From JBBATK01 sp044228285 (GTDB taxonomy: Bacteria; Bacteroidota; Ignavibacteria; Kapaibacteriales; NICIL-2): a stretch of DNA of 64,000 nucleotides. This document shows positions 49,444-57,029 of the stretch, piece by piece (the stretch's first letter is position 1; each line of letters opens with the position of its first letter). The notes under the pieces were generated by a model. That model did not search any database. It saw only the letters and a list, made by a program, of their open reading frames with translations, and was not told the origin of the DNA. The position numbers and the translations under genes were made by a program. The stretch lies in assembly GCA_044228285.1 (NCBI GenBank), contig JBGAVD010000004.1, positions 1-64,000 on the forward strand, read 5' to 3'.

Positions 49444-49692
49444 ATGCTGCCAAATGAGAAATTGACTGAGGCGAGAAATGCAATCGGTACCGACTTGAAA
49501 TTGCTTCGAGAAAAGCGAAGACTGACTAAGGAGCAGCTTGCAAATCAGGTTGGCTACACGACAAGTACAATCTCGCGGATAGAAGCAGGGAGGTTTTTCC
49601 CTACAATGGGTCAACTATTAACAATCCTGCATGAGCTGGATTGCAAATTTACTCTAGTCGAGAATGAGTCTGACTCGAGTGCGAAGTCATAG
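49444..49692 (+). CDS. XRE-family helix-turn-helix regulator
   Basis: The 82-residue protein has an XRE-type HTH (residues about 16-70: LKLLREKRRLTKEQLANQVGYTTSTISRIEAGRFFPTMGQLLTILHEL). It is a small DNA-binding regulator, probably of element gene expression. It begins 18 nt after radC, so the two are co-transcribed. The double GGTGTACAAC sites at the element ends are possible targets, but nothing in the sequence proves it. Confidence 0.9.
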   Translation: MLPNEKLTEARNAIGTDLKLLREKRRLTKEQLANQVGYTTSTISRIEAGRFFPTMGQLLTILHELDCKFTLVENESDSSAKS

Positions 49693-49745
49693 TTGTACAA
49701 AGAGTTACTCCAGCTGCCCACCCCGCACTCAGCTTAGCATATCTG

Positions 49746-50219
49746 CTATTTTTGTAGTCTTCCCTTAGCCACTTGTATACGTGCTTCAGCGTATCTCTTT
49801 AAGATATGACCGTCAGTTGACTTTGTGAAAGCCCAGGTCTCTGGCATACAATGCGCCAAGCCTAACTCGCCAAGCAGCAAATGCTCATCTTTGGTAATAG
49901 ATGCTTTGGCAAGGTACGTTTGTAAGAACGACTTTACTCTTTCAACATCGTATTCGTTTGAATCCAGTAAGTGTTCGACAATAGCGTTTACAGGTACGAC
50001 ATGATCGTGTTGTATCTCAACACCATCCAGTTTCGAGTTATGAGAATGGTACCAACGATGGGATTCACCAAGTGGGAATACCCGCACGATGTTATTCAGA
50101 ACAAATTTGCAATCGTTAGCTGTACAAAGCCCACTTTTGTGGACTTTAACGCTACTGATAACTTGAGCTGCGAGACCGGTTAACGACAGCCCCTCACGAC
50201 GTTTTTTCGCTCTAGCCAT
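49746..50219 (-). CDS. Hypothetical protein near attR with His-rich motif
   Basis: The 157-residue protein begins MARAKKRREGLSL. Its centre has several His residues (SHRWYHSHNSKLDGVEIQHDHVVPVNAIVEHLL), which loosely recalls HNH or other His-metal nucleases, though I cannot match a complete motif. The C-terminus looks helical. It faces left, away from the tRNA, and its start lies 15 bp from the double GGTGTACAAC site at 50235-50259, so this repeat could be its operator or promoter region. It is the last gene of the element before attR. Confidence 0.65.
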   Translation of the reverse strand: MARAKKRREGLSLTGLAAQVISSVKVHKSGLCTANDCKFVLNNIVRVFPLGESHRWYHSHNSKLDGVEIQHDHVVPVNAIVEHLLDSNEYDVERVKSFLQTYLAKASITKDEHLLLGELGLAHCMPETWAFTKSTDGHILKRYAEARIQVAKGRLQK

Positions 50220-50234
50220 ACATCATTTCTATTT

Positions 50235-50259
50235 GGTGTACAACATAAGGTGTACAACA
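50235..50259. promoter_or_regulatory. Tandem GGTGTACAAC double site, right end
   Basis: This is identical over 25 bp to the site at 25735. It lies 31 bp inside attR and just upstream of the start of the minus-strand gene ending at 50219. Its position at both ends, in the same orientation, fits integrase arm sites; its position next to gene starts fits an operator. Confidence 0.75.
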
Positions 50260-50290
50260 CTTCCATGGAAGCTAGTGTTTGTGCGCCTTA

Positions 50291-50307
50291 TTGTATCCCC
50301 GAGAGGA
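50291..50307. other. attR: tRNA-Arg 3' end
   Basis: This is the second copy of TTGTATCCCCGAGAGGA. Most of it (50294-50307) is the tRNA 3' end, where the crossover presumably occurred. Confidence 0.88.
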
Positions 50308-50367
50308 TTTGAACCTCCGACTCCAAGTTTAGGAAACCTGTGTTCTATCCAGCTGAACTACGGGGAC
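50294..50367 (-). tRNA. tRNA-Arg (anticodon CCU)
   Basis: The minus strand folds as a 74-nt tRNA: acceptor stem GTCCCCG with CGGGGAT, a D arm with GTTC/GAAC, anticodon stem CAGGT/ACTTG around the loop TTCCTAA (anticodon CCT, decoding AGG), and a T arm with GGTTCAAATCC. No CCA is encoded. The T-arm/acceptor 3' part (50294-50307) belongs to attR of the mobile element, so the mature 3' end is restored by the element. It lies 35 bp downstream of smg on the same strand. Confidence 0.95.
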
Positions 50368-50402
50368 ATCTATTGACTACTGCATGACTTTTCGAATGAC
50401 GA

Positions 50403-50882
50403 CTAATGAATGGAACTATTCTCGGCGAGGAACAGCCACTTGCCGTTTTGCCTTGATAAATCTTTGAAGAGCAAATCAGCAACGATGATGTGGAGCGTGC
50501 TCTTGTCAATTTCAGACAACGATGAAACGACGCATCTTTCGATCAGCAGTTCAATGTGTTGCGAGCTAATCATGCCTAGCGATTGCATTTGAATGAGCTC
50601 GCCCCATGCTTCCTTACTGAACAAGTGGCGTTCGGCAGGGTGGAGCGTTCTATACTGAATGCGAGGGTCGGAGCCGTCCTCATTGCGAATGCGAAGAGTC
50701 AGTGTATGCTGCATACTGTCTACAAGCCAGCTCACCGCTGTCGAAATTTCGGCTTCGGTGTAGCCACCACCAAGGAGTGACGAGATATCTAGATCTGCGA
50801 CATCTTTTGCGTCACGAAGCTGATTGATAACCTGCTTCATGATCTCTAATATTCTGCCACTAGTTTGTTCAACACTTGCCAT
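50403..50882 (-). CDS. smg: Smg/DUF494 family protein
   Basis: The 159-residue protein matches the Smg/DUF494 family: a GGGYTEAEISTAVSWLVDSM segment near residue 38, then RTLHPAERHLFSKEAWGELIQMQSLGMISSQHIELLIERC and a C-terminal helical stretch ending in LLFKDLS. The function is not established; in Proteobacteria smg lies beside dprA and topA, and here topA lies on the same strand about 1.3 kb upstream. It overlaps the ybeY stop by one base and so belongs to the same operon. Confidence 0.82.
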   Translation of the reverse strand: MASVEQTSGRILEIMKQVINQLRDAKDVADLDISSLLGGGYTEAEISTAVSWLVDSMQHTLTLRIRNEDGSDPRIQYRTLHPAERHLFSKEAWGELIQMQSLGMISSQHIELLIERCVVSSLSEIDKSTLHIIVADLLFKDLSRQNGKWLFLAENSSIH

Positions 50883-51370
50883 TACAACTGCTCTAAAATG
50901 ATGTTCTCTTCTCTATGCATTCGTTCGCGGAGCTTAGGTGTTGCATCATCAAAACCTATGAGATGCAACACTCCATGTACCACGAGGCGAAGTACTTCCA
51001 TTTGGAAGCTTACCCCGTATTCGGCGGCCTGTCTTCTTGCAGTATCAACGCTGATATACAACTCACCATCTACCTCGTTCTCGACCATCGGAAAGGTGAT
51101 GATGTCGGTGACATAATCGTGCTGCAAAAACTTCTTATTCATTCTCCGCATCGCCGGATCATCAATGAATACCACAGAGACTGTCGCGTATTCAATTCTA
51201 TGTTGGCGTAGGCAAAGTCGAACACTGCGCTCAATGAGCAATCGTGGAACTCGACGGAGTTTAGAATCGTTTGAAATCGACAAATCCAACTCAATGGTTT
51301 CGAGTGATTGTCTGCGTTTACTGCGTACTTGTTTTAGTGCAGACTTTTCATTGTGCATTGCCTTAGCCAT
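50882..51370 (-). CDS. ybeY: Endoribonuclease YbeY (rRNA maturation factor)
   Basis: The 162-residue protein has the UPF0054/YbeY signature with the metal-binding motif His132-x3-His136-x5-Asp142 (VVHGVLHLIGFDD) and an N-terminal VVFIDDPAMRRMNKKFLQHDYVTDIITFP segment. The third ligand is Asp instead of His, as in Bacteroidota members. It acts in 16S rRNA 3'-end maturation and ribosome quality control. The gene lies 4 nt downstream of a hypothetical gene and overlaps smg by one base. Confidence 0.93.
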   Translation of the reverse strand: MAKAMHNEKSALKQVRSKRRQSLETIELDLSISNDSKLRRVPRLLIERSVRLCLRQHRIEYATVSVVFIDDPAMRRMNKKFLQHDYVTDIITFPMVENEVDGELYISVDTARRQAAEYGVSFQMEVLRLVVHGVLHLIGFDDATPKLRERMHREENIILEQL

Positions 51371-51374
51371 ACAC

Positions 51375-51803
51375 TCAAGCCACTACTTGTTCGGTGAGCG
51401 AGAGCTGCATAGCAGCCATAAGGATGGTACTGTCGAGCTTCGCAAAATCAGCATGGATAATACTCTTTCGAATGTTTGCGAAGAGTGAACATGTTCCTTG
51501 AGCACCAACAACCAGACTCGAAAGAAACTCACCACTACTTGAAACGAAGAGTACTTCATCAGGCTCGACTACTACGAATCCTGAGCAATCATGAATTTCA
51601 AAATACCCGTGCTGAGTTTGTGCAGTAATGAGTGAGCCAGAATGCTGCTCATCCAAACCAACATTATTGTGGATGCTTAGTGCAATCGGTGCACTCTGCT
51701 GTGTTGCGATACGCAAAAACCACGATGACTCCTGCGCGCTTAACTCTGCACCCAGGGTTGTTGCAATGGTCTGTATGTCGTTTGCCAAAAAGCTGTAAGC
51801 CAT
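51375..51803 (-). CDS. Hypothetical protein upstream of ybeY
   Basis: I use the ATG at 51803, giving 142 residues (MAYSFLANDIQTIATTLGAELSAQESSWFLRIATQQSA...). It has alternating beta-like and helical segments, with no signal or membrane segment, and I do not recognise the family. Longer reading from 51908 adds 35 residues of doubtful quality. It ends 4 nt before ybeY and is probably the first gene of the ybeY-smg operon. Confidence 0.65.
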   Translation of the reverse strand: MAYSFLANDIQTIATTLGAELSAQESSWFLRIATQQSAPIALSIHNNVGLDEQHSGSLITAQTQHGYFEIHDCSGFVVVEPDEVLFVSSSGEFLSSLVVGAQGTCSLFANIRKSIIHADFAKLDSTILMAAMQLSLTEQVVA

Positions 51804-52186
51804 AGGATACGAACCTGCTCTGACGAAGAATCGGCGCAAAATACGAAACGAAGTATCAATGCAGGGGAATATTCGAAGCGAAATGTGCTTGAGCTCTACT
51901 CTAAACAAACTAGGCTAAGAGCTGCTTGCAGCCTGATTCGTCGTTGTCACTCTCGCCCTTGAAACCCTCCATGATGAGCACATCTGTAAATCTGGAATAG
52001 AACTGCCTTCTCGCAGTTCTGTGTGCCTTGTTGCCGTACTGATGGTCATCCATGCAAGAACTACTTTTAGGCGGTGAAAAGGGGATCGAACAGAAAAAAA
52101 AGCCCGCGGAGCGGGCTTTTTTGCAAAAGAGACATATGTATGACTTCTACAGGACTACGTGCGTGACTTGGCTCTAGGCTATGTTC
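51804..52186. other. Intergenic stretch between ybeY operon and topA
   Basis: About 380 bp. It contains the topA terminator (52096-52122); the rest probably holds the promoter of the ybeY operon, not identified. Confidence 0.5.
52096..52122 (-). terminator. Terminator after topA
   Basis: A GC-rich stem GCCCGC-GGA-GCGGGC is flanked by A6 and T6, so it extends to 12 bp and works in both directions. It lies 65 bp after the topA stop. Confidence 0.9.
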
Positions 52187-54658
52187 CTACACTTCAGAGC
52201 CGGCAGATTCATCTGCAGCACCACTGCTTTTGTTTGAACTTGCTTTCTTGGCAGTAGCCTTCTTTGCAACGGTTTTCTTCGCAGCCTTGGCTGTTGTCTT
52301 TTTCGCTACCGTTTTCTTCGCAGTACTTTTCTTTGCCGCTTTCTTCGCTGCCTTCTTCGCTGCAGGCTTCTCTTTCTTAGCAGATGATGGGTCTTGCGAC
52401 GCAATCTGCAAACAATCTTCTAAGCTCAACGTCGCAGGATCAGTTCCTTTGGGCAAACGGTAGTTATCCTTGCCGATCGCAAGGAATGGTCCCCATCGAC
52501 CTTTAAGAATCTTCACTTCATCATTCTCTGCAAAGGTCTTGATGGTGCGCTCTATATCCTTTTGTCGCTTGATATGAACAAGTTCGATAGCGCGCTCTTG
52601 ACCAATCGTGTAGGGGTCATCTTCCTTTGCGAGCGAACAGAAGAGAGAGCCAAGTTGTACATAAGGTCCAAAGCGACCGATCGCAACTTTTAATGGCAAA
52701 CCTTCAAATTCACCTACAATGCGCGGCATCTTGAAGCAATCCATAGCTTCATCCAAACTGATGGTCTCTAACGAGAGCCCAGCTCGAATGTTCGCATACT
52801 TCTTGTCTTCATCCGTGTTCTCGCCGATCTGAACATACGCGCCATAACGTCCCATACGCGCCCAGATGTTTCTGCCTGTAGCGGGGTCAACACCTAACAA
52901 GCGCTCACCGGTTTGTCTGTTCGCACCTTCCATAGTCTTCGTAACAACTTCATGGAAAGGAGTATAGAACTCTTTGAGCATGTTGTTCCACTGCATTTCA
53001 CCGCGAGCAATCTCGTCGAACTTTTCTTCCACGTTTGCCGTGAATTTGTAGTCCATGATTTGATCAAAGTGCTGCATGAGGAAGTCCGTCACGATCACAC
53101 CAATGTCAGTAGGGAAGAGCTTCGATTTTTCCGACGCATAGGTTTCCGAACTAACGACTCGTGTGATACTGTTTGCTTGCAGATTAAGTGTGATTACCTG
53201 ACGTTGCTTACCTTCACGATCCTCCTTCACAACATATCCACGACGTTGGATGGTGCCAATCGTTGGTGCGTACGTTGACGGACGACCAATGCCTAACTCT
53301 TCCAGGCGCTTAACGAGGGTAGCCTCGGTGTAACGTGCTGGTGGGCGTGTGAACTTCTGCGCGGCAGACATGACCTTCAAAGGCAGTATTTGTCCCACAT
53401 TCAATGGTGGAAGCATCTTTGAATCTTCTGACTCGGAGTCTTCATCACTGGATTCCATATAGACCTTGAGGAAGCCATCAAACTTCAATACTTCACCAGT
53501 AGCGCTGAGCTTTTCAGGTGTGGTCGAAATATCAATGGTTGCAGTGGTCTTTTCTAATTGCGCATCACTCATTTGTGAAGCGATTGCACGTTTCCAGATG
53601 AGGTCATAGAGTCGTCGTTGACCGCTGTCTCCGTCGATCTCTGAAGTTCCAAAATCCGTTGGTCTGATCGCCTCGTGCGCCTCTTGCGCATTGAATGACT
53701 TTGTAGTGTATTGTCGTGTATGAGAGTACTGATCTCCATACATGCGTTCAATGTTACTCTTTGCACCCTGAATAGCTTCGTTACTTAGGTTGACCGAATC
53801 CGTACGCATGTAGGTAATCAAACCAGCTTCGTAGAGCTTTTGCGCTACCGTCATAGTTTGAACAATTGAAAAGCCAAGTTTGCGTGACGCTTCTTGTTGC
53901 AAGGTGCTCGTTGTAAATGGAGCACTTGGACTCTTCTTTGCAGGTTTCGTTTCGATTCCAGAGATGCTAAACTGAGCTCCGTTGCATCGTTCCAGAAAAG
54001 CCTGCGCTGCCGACTCAGCGTCGAAACGCTTTGCCAGTTCAGCCTGCAGAGTCTTAGAGTTCCCTGCATCAAAGTCTGCCGATACCTTAAAGTTCGACTG
54101 CGAATCGAATGCTCGGATCTCTTTCTCTCGTTCAACAATCAAACGCACAGCGACGGATTGCACACGACCAGCAGATAGCGAGGGTTTGATTTTTCTCCAG
54201 AGGATAGGCGAGACTTCGTAACCTACCAATCGGTCCAGCACCCGACGAGCCTGTTGGGCATCGACTAAGTGCTCGTCGATGTTCCGTGGATTCTCGATCG
54301 CTTTTAGGATTGCAGTTTTCGTGATCTCGTTAAAAACGATACGCTTCGTGCGTTCCTTGCTGAGTTTCAGAGCTTCAAACAAGTGCCAAGAAATAGCTTC
54401 TCCTTCACGGTCTTCGTCGCTTGCCAACCACACCATTTCGGCATCTTTGGCCAACTTTCTTAACTCGCTGACAATACGTTCTTTTTCGGACGATACTTCA
54501 TAGTGGGGGATGAAACCGTTTTCAACGTCAATCGCTCCGTCACCCTTGATGAGGTCGCGAATATGGCCTTGACAGGATCGAACAATAAAGTCCTTACCCA
54601 GATACTTTTCAATGGTCTTGGCCTTTGCCGGAGACTCAACTATAACAAGGTTTTTCAA
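52187..54658 (-). CDS. topA: DNA topoisomerase I
   Basis: The 823-residue type IA topoisomerase starts at the TTG of 54658, where the sequence reads LKNLVIVESPAKAKTIEKYLG, the usual TOPRIM opening. A longer reading to the GTG at 54763 would cross a probable terminator hairpin, so I reject it. The TOPRIM domain has SDEDREGEAISWH, and the catalytic Tyr283 sits in GLITYMRTDSVNLS. C-terminal repeats of the GRYGAYVQIG/GRFGPYVQLG type follow, then a Lys/Ala-rich tail (AAKKAAKKSTAKK-like, about 60 residues) like histone H1, which may bind DNA. It removes negative supercoils. Confidence 0.95.
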   Translation of the reverse strand: MKNLVIVESPAKAKTIEKYLGKDFIVRSCQGHIRDLIKGDGAIDVENGFIPHYEVSSEKERIVSELRKLAKDAEMVWLASDEDREGEAISWHLFEALKLSKERTKRIVFNEITKTAILKAIENPRNIDEHLVDAQQARRVLDRLVGYEVSPILWRKIKPSLSAGRVQSVAVRLIVEREKEIRAFDSQSNFKVSADFDAGNSKTLQAELAKRFDAESAAQAFLERCNGAQFSISGIETKPAKKSPSAPFTTSTLQQEASRKLGFSIVQTMTVAQKLYEAGLITYMRTDSVNLSNEAIQGAKSNIERMYGDQYSHTRQYTTKSFNAQEAHEAIRPTDFGTSEIDGDSGQRRLYDLIWKRAIASQMSDAQLEKTTATIDISTTPEKLSATGEVLKFDGFLKVYMESSDEDSESEDSKMLPPLNVGQILPLKVMSAAQKFTRPPARYTEATLVKRLEELGIGRPSTYAPTIGTIQRRGYVVKEDREGKQRQVITLNLQANSITRVVSSETYASEKSKLFPTDIGVIVTDFLMQHFDQIMDYKFTANVEEKFDEIARGEMQWNNMLKEFYTPFHEVVTKTMEGANRQTGERLLGVDPATGRNIWARMGRYGAYVQIGENTDEDKKYANIRAGLSLETISLDEAMDCFKMPRIVGEFEGLPLKVAIGRFGPYVQLGSLFCSLAKEDDPYTIGQERAIELVHIKRQKDIERTIKTFAENDEVKILKGRWGPFLAIGKDNYRLPKGTDPATLSLEDCLQIASQDPSSAKKEKPAAKKAAKKAAKKSTAKKTVAKKTTAKAAKKTVAKKATAKKASSNKSSGAADESAGSEV

Positions 54659-54740
54659 CGTGTTGCCTTTTGGTGATGTCCTAAGAAGGGCAGTAAAACG
54701 GTCAGGATATACCTTCGATTTTGCTCTGCCAGATAATAAT

Positions 54741-54765
54741 ACGTGTGCAGCTTCGCTGCGCACGT
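54741..54765 (-). terminator. Likely terminator of the Fur-family gene
   Basis: An 11-bp stem (ACGTGTGCAGC with GCTGCGCACGT, one G-T pair) around a TTC loop is followed, on the minus strand, by ATTATTATCT. It lies about 34 bp after the Fur stop and upstream of the topA start. Confidence 0.7.
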
Positions 54766-54798
54766 AGGAAAAAGACTCTTAAGTACTCGTTTCAATCG

Positions 54799-55335
54799 TC
54801 ATGCCATTTCACGACGTTCTTGGCTCAATTCAGCCAGAAGCGGACCTGAACGAGGCTGATTATTGAATTCGCACGCTGATGGATCTGGACAGCGAGCAAA
54901 GATTTGAAGCGAGTGTTCTTCTGAGCGAAAACCGAACTTAGTGGCGATGGACTGTTGCATTTGCTCGATCTCCAGAGCGTTAAATTCGGTGATATGGCCG
55001 CAATCTCTGCAAATCAGGTGATCATGATGGGGCATCCTACTCGCAAGCTCGTAGGTGGCACTATCGCCCTGAAAGCGGTGTTTAACCAGAATTGTGCACC
55101 GTGTGAGAAGATCGAGGGTTGAGTAAATAGTAGCCCTCGACACTTTATCACCCAGGTTATTCATATGCATATACAGCTCATCCGCGCTGAAATGCTTGTC
55201 CAGAACAGCTATACGTTCGAGAACTCGATAGCGCTCCTGGGTATTCCGGTACATTTTCTTCTTAAGAAAGTCCGTGAATTGCTGCTTGAGCAAATCCAGA
55301 TCAATTTTCGAAGATTTTGGTTCTTGAAGCTTCAT
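54799..55335 (-). CDS. Fur-family transcriptional regulator
   Basis: I start at the ATG of 55335 (178 residues). The N-terminal winged helix (about 20-95) has RNTQERYRVLERI and SRATIYSTLDLL. The dimerisation domain has the metal-binding HHDH (103-106) followed by C109-x2-C112, and a second Cys pair, C149 and C155. Such proteins sense iron, zinc or peroxide and repress when metal is bound; the exact sub-family cannot be told. It is transcribed divergently from yqeY with a 200-bp gap. Confidence 0.9.
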   Translation of the reverse strand: MKLQEPKSSKIDLDLLKQQFTDFLKKKMYRNTQERYRVLERIAVLDKHFSADELYMHMNNLGDKVSRATIYSTLDLLTRCTILVKHRFQGDSATYELASRMPHHDHLICRDCGHITEFNALEIEQMQQSIATKFGFRSEEHSLQIFARCPDPSACEFNNQPRSGPLLAELSQERREMA

Positions 55336-55537
55336 GATATTCACCGTTTCGCAACTACATCGCGTACGAATATACAACGATGACCTTCACAACAACAGGT
55401 GGAGTGAACAAAGGTACTTTTACAGAATTGGACATTCAACTGCATCTCTTCCTTCAATTTCATAGCTCTGTGGTGAGGCAGCTTCACTGTAAATTTGTTG
55501 TCACTCTCAACTTGTACCAACAATATTAGGTATCACA

Positions 55538-55987
55538 ATGGATCACGTTCAAGTAGTAAACGATCAAATCAAAGCGGCAATGCTAGGAGGCGACAAGTTG
55601 CGCCTCGAGACTCTGCGCTCACTCCGCGCTGGGATCATTGAGTTTGAAAAAAACGGCAGTGGCAAGGTTCTCGGCGAAGAGGACTTCATGAAAATCGTAT
55701 CCAGCAATGTTAAGAAGCGCAAAGACTCTATTGAGCAATTCAGAGATGCAAATCGCGTAGAGTTAATGGAGAAGGAGCAAGCTGAACTCAACATTCTTAT
55801 GGAGTTTATGCCGAAACAATTCACAGCGGAGGAAGTCGTAGCTGAGGTGCGTCGCATAGCCGATTCTCTGGCCAGCGCCGGTACTCTTGACTTCAAAACG
55901 TTGATGCCCGCAGTTATGAAGGAGCTTAAAGGAAAAGCTGATGGCGCTGCTATTCAAGCAGCGGTCAAGGCACAAATTGGTGCATAG
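55538..55987 (+). CDS. yqeY: GatB/YqeY domain protein
   Basis: The 149-residue protein matches YqeY: an N-terminal helical part (LRLETLRSLRAGIIEFEKNGSGKVLGEEDFMKIVSSNVKKRKDSIEQF) and a C-terminal domain ending with LMPAVMKELKGKADGAAIQAAVKAQIG. The family is related to the GatB tail of the Glu-tRNA amidotransferase, but a tRNA role is not proven. It stands alone, divergent from the Fur-family gene. Confidence 0.92.
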   Translation: MDHVQVVNDQIKAAMLGGDKLRLETLRSLRAGIIEFEKNGSGKVLGEEDFMKIVSSNVKKRKDSIEQFRDANRVELMEKEQAELNILMEFMPKQFTAEEVVAEVRRIADSLASAGTLDFKTLMPAVMKELKGKADGAAIQAAVKAQIGA

Positions 55988-56192
55988 TGATGAATCCGTA
56001 ATTGGATCTTCACGAGTGTTTCGGTGGTAGTCTGATTCTCGAGTTCAAGGGTGATTTTAAGACTTTTTGTGGGAAGAAGCGTTCAAATCAACATTTAGTT
56101 AACAAGCGCAGGCACAATATTGTGTCCGCGGTTGCGACTTGAGAAGCACAGGCCCAGGCTTAAGATTCTCACTTTATCATCACGGTTTTTGA

Positions 56193-57029
56193 ATGAATTC
56201 ACTCTTTTCACTGCCCGCAACGAACATTTGGATCTCAACAGCTCATTTCAAGTTCATGGCTTGGAACAGCTTCCTGGCGCTGCTCCCCTTGAGCATCGCT
56301 TTATGGAGGTTTCGCGAGAAGAGCAAGCTCAGTATTGCCATTTCGACCTTATGCATAGCTCTTTTGTCGTTTTGCATTCCTTCGGTGCTGCGTGGTCTGT
56401 CAGTTATACTCGACTCTCTCGATCCTCTGCACCGGGCAGTGCTCGGAGCAGTGGTTGTTCTTTTTGTGACGGCTGCAGTGGTGCCAAGCTGGCGTAGGCA
56501 CAGTTTGAACGTAGCGAGTATCGCGGGCTTTCTTTTACTGCTGCCTAATGCTCCCTATGTATTGACGGACATCGTGCACTTTTTTGAGTTCGTGCGGAGT
56601 ACGAGCTCAGTTGCCCAGATCGTGGTGGTAGCCATCCCCATGTATACATTGTTTCTGACAATTGGTTTCGGCGCGTACGTGGCTTCGCTGAGTCTTTTTA
56701 GTAGGTTTGTTCACACACTTATACCAAGGCTCGGTACCACTGTCATTGAAGTAGTGGTTCATGCCTTGTGTGCTTTTGGTATCTATCTCGGCAGGATCAA
56801 TCGGCTAAATTCTTGGGATCTTGCAACTCAGCCAGATCTCGTTCTATCTACAAGTGTACAGGTGCTGAGCACAGGCAAGGCAATGTTCATCATTGGTCTT
56901 ACATTCTTAGTGTTATGGTCGTTGTTTAGTATTAGTCGACTGTTTGTTCGCGCGCTCGTAGAGTATCTGCGAGTTCGTACCAGTATATTGAATGGTTTCT
57001 TTCGTCTTCATGAAAAGGGTAGTGGATGA
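56193..57029 (+). CDS. DUF1361 membrane protein
   Basis: The 278-residue protein has about seven hydrophobic segments and the DUF1361 signatures WNSFLALLP (25-33), LLLLPNAPYVLTDIVHF (about 115-132) and FGIYLGRINRLNSWDL (about 195-210). Function is unknown; it is an inner-membrane protein. It overlaps mutS2 by 4 nt (ATGA), so translation is probably coupled, though no common function is apparent. Confidence 0.88.
   Translation: MNSLFSLPATNIWISTAHFKFMAWNSFLALLPLSIALWRFREKSKLSIAISTLCIALLSFCIPSVLRGLSVILDSLDPLHRAVLGAVVVLFVTAAVVPSWRRHSLNVASIAGFLLLLPNAPYVLTDIVHFFEFVRSTSSVAQIVVVAIPMYTLFLTIGFGAYVASLSLFSRFVHTLIPRLGTTVIEVVVHALCAFGIYLGRINRLNSWDLATQPDLVLSTSVQVLSTGKAMFIIGLTFLVLWSLFSISRLFVRALVEYLRVRTSILNGFFRLHEKGSG

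Larger units (their letters stand above)
25592..50307. mobile_element. Integrative element of about 24.7 kb in tRNA-Arg(CCU), carrying an anti-phage cargo
   Basis: A 17-bp repeat (TTGTATCCCCGAGAGGA) occurs at 25592-25608 and at 50291-50307. The right copy is the 3' end of an intact tRNA-Arg gene whose 3' end faces the element, and the left copy is the displaced fragment, as expected for integration into a tRNA 3' end. A tyrosine integrase begins 191 bp inside the left copy. Inside are a replication-like module (27889-30058), a type I R-M operon with SIR2 and DUF262 genes, and putative Abi, DUF2971, RadC and XRE genes. I found no capsid, terminase, relaxase or type IV secretion genes, which fits a satellite-like or mobilisable island. 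Confidence 0.88.

Noticed and set aside
53894..54178. 94-codon plus-strand ORF within topA
   Set aside because: Antisense shadow of a well-supported gene.
54659..54763. Upstream GTG start for topA
   Set aside because: The added 35 residues are unlike topoisomerase I and the DNA includes a probable terminator hairpin of the Fur-family gene.
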